Assembly: GCA_964365905.1 (NCBI GenBank)
Contig: CAYIRQ010000028.1
Location: forward strand, 1-13,075
Direction of reading: 5' to 3'
Length of the DNA: 13,075 nucleotides
Source of the DNA: CAYIRQ01 sp964365905
GTDB taxonomy: Bacteria; Patescibacteriota; Gracilibacteria; Peribacterales; Peribacteraceae
Shown here: positions 1 through 7,098 of the stretch, one piece after another
Layout of the letters: every line of letters begins with the position of its first letter
How positions within the stretch are numbered: the first letter of the stretch is position 1
The notes under the pieces: model-generated
Told to the model about the DNA's origin: nothing
The model's input: only the letters and a program-made list of their open reading frames with translations
Database searches by the model: none
Program-made: the position numbers and the translations under genes

Positions 1-1440
1 CCAGTCTCCCAGCCGCTGGCGACCATTGGCGGCCGCCGGCCGCGCGGTGATGGCCACCCGCGACGGGATATGGGCCTTCGTGTGCCGGCGGGAGTACCCG
101 CGGCGCTTCCGTATGAGGTCGTGGATCCCATCCTTCACCTTCGTCGGAGTCTGGAGCAATTAGACACCGGTCACTGGATTCATGAGGCGCATATCCACAG
201 TGGAGACGAGCTCGAAATTCTGGATCGGGAAGTTGCACGCCTGGCGCAGCGCCTCCGTGAAGCATACAGCTCTCTCGAAGAGCGCGTCCGGGAACGGACC
301 GAAGAAATCGCGGAGGCGCACAGTCGCGATGAAGCGCTGCTCGAGAGTATTGGGGAAGGCGTGCTTGCGTTGGACATGAGCGGCAAGATTCTTCTTTGCA
401 ATAAATCTGCAGAGGAACTGCTTCAGTGGAAGCGCTCGGACATCGTCGGAAGTCACTTCAGCTCCTGCCTTCCCTTACACTCCGGAGACGGCCGGCTCCT
501 TCCGCAGTCGGAACACCTGATCGAGCGCGCTCTGCGCGAGAAGTGCACGGTCCGCACGACGCCGCAACGCACGTATCACTGTGAACGAAATGATGGAGAG
601 AATTTTCCACTTGCGCTCACGGCCATGCCCTTCCTCATCGGCATGGAAATGAAAGGCATCGTCGTAACGTTCCGGGACATCACGGCGGAGAAGCGCGTCG
701 ACCGCATGAAGTCCGAATTCATCTCGCTCGCAAGTCATCAGCTCCGCACGCCGCTCACGGCCATCGGCTGGTACATCGAACTTCTGCAAAAGGAGACAGG
801 GGAGCAGCTCTCAGACGATCAGCGCGATTACATCGCACAGATCATTGACTCTCATCACCGAATGGTGATGCTCGTGAATTCCCTGCTCAATGTCTCACGC
901 ATCGAGCTCGGTCGCCTCAAGATCGATCCGGAGCAAACAGATATCCTGAAACTCGTGGAGGATACGATAAAGGAGCTGCGACCGCAGATCGAGGAACGAA
1001 AGCTCCAGTTCACGACCCGGTTGCCGGGGAAAGCGGATGCATTCGTGGACGGGCGCCTCGTGCAGATCGTTCTCGAAAATCTTCTGAGTAACGCAATCAA
1101 ATACACGCCGACAACGGGTTCCATTGAGTTGCGCCTGATCAGTGATCCCGAGGAAATGCGCTTCGAGGTGCGCGACACTGGTTACGGCATTCCCAAGCAT
1201 CAGCAGCAGCATATCTTCGAAAAGCTCTTTCGGGCCGATAATGTCCAGAAGACAGATACGGTCGGCACAGGACTCGGGCTCTACATCGCACGGTTCTCCG
1301 TCGAGGCCTGGGGAGGAAAAATCTGGTTCGAGAGTGATGAAGGTCACGGAACGACCTTCTGCTTCACGGTTCCGCGCTCGATGAAGAAAGTCGAGGTGGC
1401 ACAGAAGACGGTCGAGTACGACGCGCTAACACCCCCATAG
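1..1440 (+). CDS. Sensor histidine kinase (HAMP-PAS-HisKA-HATPase_c), N-terminus incomplete
   Basis: This is a two-component sensor kinase that autophosphorylates on histidine and would pass the phosphate to a response regulator not seen here. The reading frame is open from base 1; the first ATG is at 70, and residues below count from it. A HAMP-like segment (about 17-75, containing HSGDELEILDREV) leads into a coiled coil, then a PAS domain (about 88-210). The HisKA H-box ASHQLRTPL has the phosphoacceptor His223. The ATPase domain shows the N-box (ENLLSNAIKYTP, Asn337/341), the G1 box DTGYGIP and the G2 box GTGLGLYIA. The domain order is textbook, so the family is certain. A HAMP domain should follow a transmembrane helix, but the visible upstream residues are Pro/Arg/Gly-rich, not hydrophobic. 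The true N-terminus is therefore off the window or disrupted by a sequence error. It converges on the M23 peptidase gene with a 17-base gap. Its signal cannot be inferred. Confidence 0.93.
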   Translation, partial: PVSQPLATIGGRRPRGDGHPRRDMGLRVPAGVPAALPYEVVDPILHLRRSLEQLDTGHWIHEAHIHSGDELEILDREVARLAQRLREAYSSLEERVRERTEEIAEAHSRDEALLESIGEGVLALDMSGKILLCNKSAEELLQWKRSDIVGSHFSSCLPLHSGDGRLLPQSEHLIERALREKCTVRTTPQRTYHCERNDGENFPLALTAMPFLIGMEMKGIVVTFRDITAEKRVDRMKSEFISLASHQLRTPLTAIGWYIELLQKETGEQLSDDQRDYIAQIIDSHHRMVMLVNSLLNVSRIELGRLKIDPEQTDILKLVEDTIKELRPQIEERKLQFTTRLPGKADAFVDGRLVQIVLENLLSNAIKYTPTTGSIELRLISDPEEMRFEVRDTGYGIPKHQQQHIFEKLFRADNVQKTDTVGTGLGLYIARFSVEAWGGKIWFESDEGHGTTFCFTVPRSMKKVEVAQKTVEYDALTPP

Positions 1441-1457
1441 CGGCGTCTCTCCATACA

Positions 1458-2522
1458 TCATTGCAGGTAGAGCAACGGATTCTTCTTCACACCCTTCTGA
1501 ATAACCTCGAAGTGCAGATGCACGCCGGTCTTTCCGTAGACGCGGCCGGTATTTCCCATGGAAGCAACCACATCGCCCCGACGGACGGCTGCGCCCTCGC
1601 GGATGTGCAGTGCCTTATTATGGGCATAGAGCGTCACGAGATCGTTCCCGTGATCAATTTCGATGACGTTTCCGTAACCGCCGTTCCATCCGTACTCTGC
1701 GCGAATCACAATGCCGTCTTCCGCCGCGAAGATGGGGCCGCCTCCATTCTCCGAGAGATCTACCGCGTAGTGCCCGGCGTGATAGTGCTGGGTGTAAGCA
1801 CAATCGCAGGGTTTTTGGAAGATGCCGAAGGACGCCGGAGGTTCGGCTTCCGGCGGTGGCGTGACGCGCGGCGGAGCTGCTTCTGAGCGTCCTCCCGGCG
1901 CTCTTTTTTCCTCGGCTCCCGAAACTGAAGGACTGCGGGTAACGGAGACGATCGGTGTTCCTCCGGGAATGATGAGTTGTTGGCCGGTAAAAATCCGATC
2001 ATCCTCCACCTGATTCTGCTCACGAATACGGGTGACGTCGACGTCATAGAGTTCGGCGATTTTGAGAAGGTTCTGCCCGCGCTTCACGGTGTGCAGGACG
2101 CCATCCACGGGAAGAACGAGCAGGCGATCTCCCGGGTGGATCATCTGTCCTTCCTTGAGATTATTCGCCCATCGGATCGTGTCGAGCGAAATGCCGTAGA
2201 GATCCGCAATCGAGCTGAGACTCTCCGCATCGCCCACCGAATGCTCGATGCCCTGCGTATAGGCCAGACGATGCCCCTGTTCTGAAATCGACGCAGTTTT
2301 CATTACGAATCCTTCTTCGACGAGCAGAAACTGCTCCTCCGAGAGGTATTCCTCGGCTTCCCCGCCGAGCGCCGTCGAGGGAACGTAGAGCGGAAGCAGT
2401 GAACCTGCGAAAAATCCCGCTATGCAGCAGAAGCGGACGAGAAGCGCGATTCGTCGCGTCGTCCTCACAGGGAAAGCGGCGGGCATCCGAGCACCAGAAT
2501 CAAACGATTCGTGCAGAGTCAT
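1458..2522 (-). CDS. LysM-domain M23 metallopeptidase (peptidoglycan endopeptidase)
   Basis: A secreted or membrane-tethered cell-wall hydrolase that would cut peptidoglycan cross-links. In the 354-residue form, a hydrophobic signal or anchor lies at about 25-50. Two LysM peptidoglycan-binding repeats follow (about 93-138 and 143-187, each ending in a PGDRLLVLP/GQQLIIPG-type strand), then a Pro/Glu-rich linker (about 190-232) and an M23 domain (about 240-350). The M23 metal and catalytic residues are visible: His251 and Asp255 (HYAVD), His301 (LYAHN), and His335/His337 (HLHFE). A longer open frame reaches 2804, but that would lie inside the upstream carboxypeptidase gene. I chose 2522 because its ATG overlaps the upstream stop as ATGA, which implies translational coupling; 2486 (MPAAF) is an alternative. 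It is the last gene of the ftsQ-dac-M23 group. Without catalytic-site defects, it is probably an active hydrolase rather than an EnvC/NlpD-like activator. Confidence 0.92.
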   Translation of the reverse strand: MTLHESFDSGARMPAAFPVRTTRRIALLVRFCCIAGFFAGSLLPLYVPSTALGGEAEEYLSEEQFLLVEEGFVMKTASISEQGHRLAYTQGIEHSVGDAESLSSIADLYGISLDTIRWANNLKEGQMIHPGDRLLVLPVDGVLHTVKRGQNLLKIAELYDVDVTRIREQNQVEDDRIFTGQQLIIPGGTPIVSVTRSPSVSGAEEKRAPGGRSEAAPPRVTPPPEAEPPASFGIFQKPCDCAYTQHYHAGHYAVDLSENGGGPIFAAEDGIVIRAEYGWNGGYGNVIEIDHGNDLVTLYAHNKALHIREGAAVRRGDVVASMGNTGRVYGKTGVHLHFEVIQKGVKKNPLLYLQ

Positions 2523-3382
2523 GCGTGTTGCGACAAAAGGGAGTGGAGAAGTTTCAGGGTGTCGCGATAACGGTCCGAACTTTTGAGAACGACAAAAATG
2601 TACGGACGGCCATGGCTCATCGCGAGAGAGATCAGGCATTCTCCGGCAAGGAGTGTGGTGCCGGTCTTCAACCCAAAGAAGGAAGAAGGGTGGGAAGAGA
2701 GCAGTTGGTTGGTGTTCTCCAGGGTGAAGGAGCGACCCTCGGATTGTTCCAGAAGTGTGTACTTCTTCTGAGAGACAAAGGAACGGAGGGTTTCGTTTTT
2801 CCACGCAAAGAGCGTAAGCCAGCCGAGGTCGCGCGGTGTCGAAACCTGCCGCGGGTGATCAAAGCCCATGGGATTTTCAAAGTGTGTCCGTTGCAATCCG
2901 AGCGACCGTGCACGCACATTCATGGCTTCGGCGAATTGCGCCGTACTGCCACTGTGGATGATCGCGAGTGCAAACGCTGCATCGTTCGCAGAACCTACGA
3001 GCAGTCCACCGAGAAGATCCTGGATGGTGTAACGCTCGCCCTCACGTAATCCGGCAATGTTTCCCTCAACCGACTCCGCCCCCTTCGGAATCGTCACTAT
3101 CTGATGTGCGTCGTGGTGTTCGAGGATGATGAGCGCCGTCATCACTTTCGCGAGGCTCGCGATCGCCCGGGGTTCGTCCGGTGTAAGCGCGAAGAGTTCT
3201 TTGCCGCTTAAGACGTCGAGTACCATCGCACCGCTCGCGCTGATCCGCCCTTGGACATGAAGCGCGGGTACAGAAGACGGGGGAGCGACCGCCAAAAAAA
3301 TAGGCGCACTTCTCCCGAGGGACGATGGACTCACGGGGGAGAGTGTTCCGAAAAGAAGGAGCGATGCAATCGTACGGAACAT
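2519..3382 (-). CDS. Serine-type D-Ala-D-Ala carboxypeptidase (peptidase S11, DacA-like), short form
   Basis: A low-molecular-weight penicillin-binding protein that removes the terminal D-Ala from peptidoglycan stem peptides outside the membrane. All three active-site motifs are present in the 287-residue form: SLAK (Ser76 nucleophile, Lys79), SAN (131-133) and KTG (239-241). A signal peptide covers about residues 1-30. The protein ends soon after the catalytic domain, so it lacks the C-terminal beta domain and amphipathic anchor of E. coli DacA (about 400 residues). The start at 3382 gives a clean signal peptide and sits 7 bases after a TATACT hexamer. In-frame upstream starts at 3427 and 3439 would overlap the ftsQ-like gene's end. 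Its stop overlaps the M23 start (ATGA), so carboxypeptidase and endopeptidase are probably made together. Confidence 0.93.
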   Translation of the reverse strand: MFRTIASLLLFGTLSPVSPSSLGRSAPIFLAVAPPSSVPALHVQGRISASGAMVLDVLSGKELFALTPDEPRAIASLAKVMTALIILEHHDAHQIVTIPKGAESVEGNIAGLREGERYTIQDLLGGLLVGSANDAAFALAIIHSGSTAQFAEAMNVRARSLGLQRTHFENPMGFDHPRQVSTPRDLGWLTLFAWKNETLRSFVSQKKYTLLEQSEGRSFTLENTNQLLSSHPSSFFGLKTGTTLLAGECLISLAMSHGRPYIFVVLKSSDRYRDTLKLLHSLLSQHA

Positions 3383-3404
3383 CCGAGGCAGTATACGACA
3401 AATG

Positions 3405-4349
3405 CTAGCGATACACCACCCTGTCATGGAGCCGTACATCCACGTATTTTTCGCTGTTCTCGAGAGGGAGCGCGCGGAGGAACGTCCGATAGCGATCCAG
3501 TTGTGCCGTCATGGGACTTGCGAAGTCAAACCACAGAACGATGCGCTCCGTTCGCACGTGAAATTCTTTGGCGCGGACATAGAGTGTCACGGACTGCACT
3601 GTGTGACCGAAAGATTCCCGAAGCACCGTGAGCGTCGATTCTATTTCATGAAGGATGGAAGGAGAGAGTAATTGCTCGCGATGCACTGGTTTCACGACCC
3701 AATCCACAATATGGAGCGGGGTCTGCTTCCCCGTTTCTTTCCGGAAAGGAAGTGGTACGGGGTATTCGAGGTAGACTCCGCCAACCGTAAGATACCGGTG
3801 GAGCGTGCTGCCACTCGCCGCGAAAATCTGTTCCTCGGTATCATCGGGGTCTCCGAGCAGCACCTCAGCAGCAATGTCTTCCATTTGCAGCGTGATGCGC
3901 AGTTCGTGGGGAAGACTCTTCTCCACGATGACCTCATGCACTTCGGGGTACGCAGATTCAACTGCCCGCTCCACTTCCCACGAGGCAAGGAAGAGGAGAT
4001 GGCGTCCAAAGAACGGGAGAAGGAGTTGCTGTAGCTCCTCAATATCAATACGTTGGTCCTGTCTCCGGATGTTCATGGAGGAGACCGTAAAAAGTGGCGA
4101 GAGGAAAAGAAGCAGGAGAAGAGAGGCGGCCATGCCGAATATTCCGAGGAGAACGAGGAAACGAAAGCGCTTCATGAGATCTCGCACCGTGCGTTCCGAC
4201 CTGCGTGCTCGTCGAAGGAAGAGACTCAGACGCGTTCGCAGGAAGTTCCGAGAATGTCTTCTCTGAAGACGTGCTGCATGATGCCTGCTGAGTGGAGACA
4301 CAGGACGCTGCAGTGCTTTGGGGATTCTGCGGGAGGGTTTGAGAGACAT
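3405..4349 (-). CDS. ftsQ: FtsQ/DivIB-like cell division protein
   Basis: A single-pass membrane protein likely to belong to the divisome (FtsQ-FtsB-FtsL subcomplex). In the 314-residue form there is a long, strongly basic cytoplasmic tail (1-62), one transmembrane helix (about 63-86), a POTRA-like domain (about 88-155, with FTVSSMNIRR at its start and YPEVHEVIVEKSLP near its end), and a beta-rich C-terminal domain closing in YVDVRLHDRVVYR. That close is typical of FtsQ (VDLRYPNG/DVRF-type endings). Sequence identity to known FtsQ is low by eye, so the call rests on architecture and on its place at the head of a cell-wall operon. An open frame extends upstream to 4445 across an inverted repeat and into the divergent glycosyltransferase gene. 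I chose Met at 4349 because the residues before it are encoded by that repeat. No Shine-Dalgarno is visible. Confidence 0.8.
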   Translation of the reverse strand: MSLKPSRRIPKALQRPVSPLSRHHAARLQRRHSRNFLRTRLSLFLRRARRSERTVRDLMKRFRFLVLLGIFGMAASLLLLLFLSPLFTVSSMNIRRQDQRIDIEELQQLLLPFFGRHLLFLASWEVERAVESAYPEVHEVIVEKSLPHELRITLQMEDIAAEVLLGDPDDTEEQIFAASGSTLHRYLTVGGVYLEYPVPLPFRKETGKQTPLHIVDWVVKPVHREQLLSPSILHEIESTLTVLRESFGHTVQSVTLYVRAKEFHVRTERIVLWFDFASPMTAQLDRYRTFLRALPLENSEKYVDVRLHDRVVYR

Positions 4350-4355
4350 GAGCGC

Positions 4356-4419
4356 AGTAGCGCAGTAGTAGGGAGCGCAGTAGCATGATCCTACTGCGCT
4401 CCTGCGCTCCTGCGCTACT
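4356..4419. repeat. Nested inverted repeat in the divergent ftsQ/glycosyltransferase intergenic region
   Basis: The inner arms at 4372-4383 (GGAGCGCAGTAG) and 4391-4402 form a perfect 12-bp stem with a 7-base loop. The outer arms at 4356-4365 (AGTAGCGCAG) and 4410-4419 are a second perfect 10-bp match enclosing the first. The arms are built from repeats of a GCGCAGTAG/CTGCGCTC unit. The element fills nearly all of the 76 bases between two divergent start codons. It could be a cruciform or hairpin, an operator, or a mobile short repeat; nothing here decides between them. Confidence 0.8.
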
Positions 4420-4425
4420 TTCCTG

Positions 4426-5526
4426 ATGAAGATCGCCATCACCACCGACTGGCTCGTCGCCGCGGGCGGCGCGGAGCGCGTCGTTTCTGAGATGCGCGCG
4501 CTCTGGCCGGAGGCTCCAATTTTTACAACTGTCTACCAAGAAGGATGTCTGCCGTTGCCTGCAGCTCACATTCATACTTCTTCTTTGCAAAGGTGGCACC
4601 GCTTCATGAAAGATCATCGGCTCCTTCTTCCATGGATGCCGAGCGCTGTAGAGAAGTGGGATCTGCGTGGGTTTGACGTTATCCTCAGTTCTTCGCACGC
4701 CGTCGCAAAGGGATGCCTTCCTCCAGGCACCGCCCGGCACATCTGCTACTGTCATACTCCCATGCGGTACGCATGGGAAATGGAGGAACACTACCTCGAT
4801 GATTTCCGTTTGAAAGGCCCTCTGCGCTCATTCGTGAAGTCGCAACTCGGAACGTTGCGGAAGTGGGATCGCACGACTGCGCGAAGAGTCGACCTCTTCA
4901 TCGCGAATTCCAAAGCGACGCAGGAACGCATTCGCAGATTCTACGGTCGTGAAAGCATCGTGCTGCATCCGCCGGTCGATGAGAGTTTTTTTACGATTCC
5001 ACTTTCGAACCCGAACCCAAATCCGAACCCTTACTACCTGGCAGTGGGCCGTCTCGTCCCGTACAAACGTTTCGATCTCCTCATCGAGCTCGCAAATGCG
5101 GAAAAATTGACACTGAAAATCGTGGGAAGTGGGCCGGATGCGCCGAGACTCAAGCGTCTGGCAGGAAGTACTGTGGAGTTTCTCGGCTATGTTCCCGATG
5201 AGGCGCTTCCAACTCTCTACCGGGATGCAACGGCATTCCTCTACCCAACGTACGAAGACGCAGGCATCGCGCTCCTCGAAGCGCAGGCCTGTGGTACGCC
5301 TGCCGTCGCCTTCGGGAGAGGAGGCGCGCTCGATACGGTGCTCCCTGAGGAAACAGGGATTCTCTTTGTGAAGCAGGATCTCGAAAGCTTGCGCGCGGCG
5401 GTGAAACATCTTAAGGACGTTTGCTTCGATCCTGAAAAGCTTCGCGAGCATGCGAGAGAGTTCAGTAGTAAGAAGTTTCGGGAAAAGTTGAGGGTAATTG
5501 TGAAGGAGAGTTTGGAATCTTCCTGA
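4426..5526 (+). CDS. Glycosyltransferase, GT4-type (GT-B fold)
   Basis: This enzyme transfers a sugar from a nucleotide-sugar donor, probably in building a surface polysaccharide or glycolipid at the cytoplasmic face of the membrane. The 366 residues show an N-terminal acceptor domain (MKIAITTDWLVAAGGAERV, with the glycine-rich GGAE loop; HTPMRYAWEME at about 110-120) and a C-terminal donor domain starting near 204 (YLAVGRLVPYKRFDLLIE). The EX7E signature is Glu277-Glu285 (EDAGIALLE), followed by CGTPAVAFGRGG. Both domains are complete. It resembles WbaZ/mannosyltransferase-like proteins, but donor and acceptor cannot be read from sequence. The interdomain linker contains (Asn-Pro)4. The last 65 bases overlap the convergent CPBP gene. 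The start follows the inverted repeat; no Shine-Dalgarno is seen. Confidence 0.92.
   Translation: MKIAITTDWLVAAGGAERVVSEMRALWPEAPIFTTVYQEGCLPLPAAHIHTSSLQRWHRFMKDHRLLLPWMPSAVEKWDLRGFDVILSSSHAVAKGCLPPGTARHICYCHTPMRYAWEMEEHYLDDFRLKGPLRSFVKSQLGTLRKWDRTTARRVDLFIANSKATQERIRRFYGRESIVLHPPVDESFFTIPLSNPNPNPNPYYLAVGRLVPYKRFDLLIELANAEKLTLKIVGSGPDAPRLKRLAGSTVEFLGYVPDEALPTLYRDATAFLYPTYEDAGIALLEAQACGTPAVAFGRGGALDTVLPEETGILFVKQDLESLRAAVKHLKDVCFDPEKLREHAREFSSKKFREKLRVIVKESLESS
5008..5031 (+). repeat. Short (Asn-Pro)4 tandem repeat inside the glycosyltransferase gene
   Basis: Four consecutive Asn-Pro codon pairs (AAC/AAT with CCN) encode residues 195-202, exactly at the hinge between the two GT-B domains. The codons vary (CCG, CCA, CCT), so the DNA repeat is slightly degenerate. 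It behaves like a tolerated microsatellite in a flexible linker. Confidence 0.8.
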
Positions 5527-6328
5527 TACGTGGCAACGAACAGCAAAGATTGTGCGTGGCGTGAGCAAGGACCGCATGGGAATAGCCGCGACGTCTCATG
5601 GCAAACCACGTGTAAAGTCCAAGCGTGAATTGATGGATGGGGATTGAATCCCATCTGAATTTGCGCGTGGGGCATGGTATGACCATCGGACCGATCTTGA
5701 GAGGCCTTGTTGGAAAGTTGTGTGTATATGCAAAAGCAAGAGAGGTAGCGATTCCAACGTCCCAACGATCTCCTATTTCTTGCTGAGAGAGCCAGAGCAT
5801 TGTGGGTAACAGTCGAAATGCCCATTCTTCTGCGATGGGAGCCGCGACGAGCATAACACCTGCTTTTGCCGCCTTGAATCCGCGCCCGTAAGTCTGTTCA
5901 TAGGGCTGGAGATCCGGATACCGCTTATTTCCAGTCTCCAGATCGCACTTTTGCAAGACCGATCCGGCAAAACTTGCGACATAAAACTCCGCAACACTTT
6001 CGGCAAGTGTCCTGAGAATTGCAGTTTCTTGAGAATTGCAAAGCGTGTGTAGAAGCGAATTTCTTGCATGGTCAACAGATGCATGCACGGTGGATTGTGT
6101 GTTCTGGATTTTAGTTTCCATTTTTGGGGGTTGCTGCGGAGGTCTCGGTCGTTCTTTTGAATCAGGTGTTACTTCGGCAAGTGCTTCAATGAAAGAGGCG
6201 GTCCCTGCGAGAGCGCAAATCTTGGCACCCACTCTACTTGTTCGTAGTAAGAATTGTCTGCGCGGGAGCGACTCGGTTTCTTCTAAGGCTTCGCTCTTCC
6301 CCTGATCTTGGAGTGATTCACTACTCAT
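5462..6328 (-). CDS. CPBP-family intramembrane metalloprotease-like protein with Tat-like N-terminus
   Basis: A member of the CPBP (Abi/CAAX protease, Rce1-like) family. All three signature motifs are present in the 288 residues: EExxxR (Glu167, Glu168, Arg172 in PIAEEWAFR), FxxxH (Phe199, His203) and HxxxN (His256, Asn260). Unusually, it begins with a charged segment and LPRRQFLLRTSRVGAK (22-37) followed by a weakly hydrophobic, Ala/Gly-rich stretch, like a twin-arginine signal peptide. It has fewer clear transmembrane helices than typical CPBP proteins; hydrophobic stretches lie near 155-180, 190-203 and 233-262. A Pro-rich linker covers 60-70. The substrate is unknown: family members include prenyl-protein proteases, bacteriocin self-immunity proteins and regulators. 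It starts 10 bases after the cutA-like stop, so the two are probably co-transcribed. Its 3' end overlaps the glycosyltransferase by 65 bases. Confidence 0.85.
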   Translation of the reverse strand: MSSESLQDQGKSEALEETESLPRRQFLLRTSRVGAKICALAGTASFIEALAEVTPDSKERPRPPQQPPKMETKIQNTQSTVHASVDHARNSLLHTLCNSQETAILRTLAESVAEFYVASFAGSVLQKCDLETGNKRYPDLQPYEQTYGRGFKAAKAGVMLVAAPIAEEWAFRLLPTMLWLSQQEIGDRWDVGIATSLAFAYTHNFPTRPLKIGPMVIPCPTRKFRWDSIPIHQFTLGLYTWFAMRRRGYSHAVLAHATHNLCCSLPRIRKIPNSPSQLPSTFPETSYY

Positions 6329-6338
6329 ATCTCAACGA

Positions 6339-6686
6339 TTATTCCCGAACGTTGCGTTCAATCCACCCGAGCACCATCTCCTTTTCATCCGTGAGCACAA
6401 ATTGGGAGAGGAGGGGAGCATCGGATCCGTACATCGCCTCGAGTCGGCCGCGAACGAGCGGGAGTTTACTGAGAGTAGTGTAGGCGGAAACGACAAGGCG
6501 GGGTTCACGGCTGATCTTTCCTCCGAGCCAGTGAATGCCCTCGGCATCCACGATCGTGCCCCCGGCAACAAGTCTCTCTTCGGTGAGGTGTTCCAGAATC
6601 TCACGGCCTTCCACAGCATCCTTCGGCGTAAAGCTGATGCGGACGGAGGCGCTCCGGCGGCGCTTTGGCGTGGGGGTGAGTGGCAT
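6339..6686 (-). CDS. CutA-like (divalent cation tolerance family) protein
   Basis: A 115-residue protein that matches the layout of CutA1, a small trimeric ferredoxin-like-fold protein linked to metal tolerance in E. coli but of unclear function elsewhere. Family-like segments are SVRISFTPKDAVEGREI (beta1 and helix start, cf. 'aPdeeeA..iA'), EERLVAGGTIV (cf. 'eerLaACvn'), GIHWLGGKISREPRLVVSAYTT (cf. 'Y.WeGki.e..E..l..Kt'), and a C-terminal YLxWI-like MVLGWIERNV. The usual Cys of 'AAC' is Gly here, and the motif Lys before Thr is Tyr, so it is a divergent member. The basic N-terminal tail (PKRRRSAS) is extra. It heads a two-gene unit with the CPBP protease and is divergent from folB. A GATACT hexamer lies 7 bases before the ATG. 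Confidence 0.7.
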   Translation of the reverse strand: MPLTPTPKRRRSASVRISFTPKDAVEGREILEHLTEERLVAGGTIVDAEGIHWLGGKISREPRLVVSAYTTLSKLPLVRGRLEAMYGSDAPLLSQFVLTDEKEMVLGWIERNVRE

Positions 6687-6689
6687 AAA

Positions 6690-6745
6690 GGATAGTATCC
6701 TGAACTTATTTATAAATTATGTCAAGCGCTTTCCCTCTCTATAAG
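6690..6745. promoter_or_regulatory. Divergent promoter region between cutA-like gene and folB
   Basis: The AT-rich gap between the two divergent ATGs contains, for folB, TATAAG at 6740-6745, 8 bases before its ATG. For the cutA-like gene on the minus strand it contains TTGACA (complement of 6720-6725) and GATACT (complement of 6694-6699). The spacing of about 20 bases between those two is longer than the usual 17. A 13-base odd palindrome, AGGATAGTATCCT, at 6689-6701 overlaps the cutA-side hexamer and could be an operator. Neither -35/-10 pair is ideal, so exact promoter assignment is tentative. Confidence 0.45.
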
Positions 6746-6753
6746 ATGGTTCC

Positions 6754-7098
6754 ATGAGGGTCATCTGCATCAAAGGTCTCGAGCTCTGGACCCATATCGG
6801 GATTCCCGAGGGGGAAAGAATGCGGGAACAACGCGTTCTTATTGACGTGAGAATGGAGCTTGCTTCTCATGAAAGAGGAACGGGAGATGATCTCTCCGGA
6901 AGTATCGATTACGAAATGGTTGCAAGGAGAGTGAGGCTGCTTGCGCAATCCCCCCGCAGGACGCTCGAGAAGTTTGGAGAGGACATCGTCACCGCGCTTC
7001 TTCAGGAAAAGAATGTGAAACACATCGAGATTATCCTTCATAAATTCATTCTTCCGGGGACGGGGGAGGTTTCTGTGACGGTCGCCCGAAACCGCTAG
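6754..7098 (+). CDS. folB: Dihydroneopterin aldolase (FolB)
   Basis: This enzyme splits 7,8-dihydroneopterin to 6-hydroxymethyl-7,8-dihydropterin and glycolaldehyde in cytoplasmic folate synthesis. The 114 residues cover the whole T-fold domain. Recognisable are IKGLELWTHIGIPEGER (cf. 'I.gl...a.iGv...Er'), with Glu21 at the conserved position; the SIDYEMVARRV segment, with the Tyr that follows 'D' in the family; TLEKFGEDIV, with the pterin-binding Glu; and the C-terminal HKFILPGTGEVSVTVAR, with the conserved catalytic Lys. Length is normal (about 120). No Shine-Dalgarno is visible; a -10-like box sits 8 bases upstream. It precedes folK and folE on the same strand, so three pterin-branch steps are clustered. 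Confidence 0.93.
   Translation: MRVICIKGLELWTHIGIPEGERMREQRVLIDVRMELASHERGTGDDLSGSIDYEMVARRVRLLAQSPRRTLEKFGEDIVTALLQEKNVKHIEIILHKFILPGTGEVSVTVARNR

Noticed and set aside
2523..2804. N-terminal extension of the M23 peptidase frame (94 residues)
   Set aside because: It lies wholly inside the carboxypeptidase gene, reads as unstructured shadow sequence, and the ATGA-coupled start at 2522 leaves a normal signal sequence.
4759..4777. Perfect 8-bp hairpin CCCATGCG-GTA-CGCATGGG inside the glycosyltransferase gene
   Set aside because: It encodes the conserved HTPMRYAWE segment of the family, so the palindrome is explained by coding constraint and chance.
4045..4791. Long minus-strand open frame of 248 codons across the ftsQ-like and glycosyltransferase starts
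   Set aside because: It covers the beginnings of two well-supported genes and its translation shows no domain or compositional coherence.
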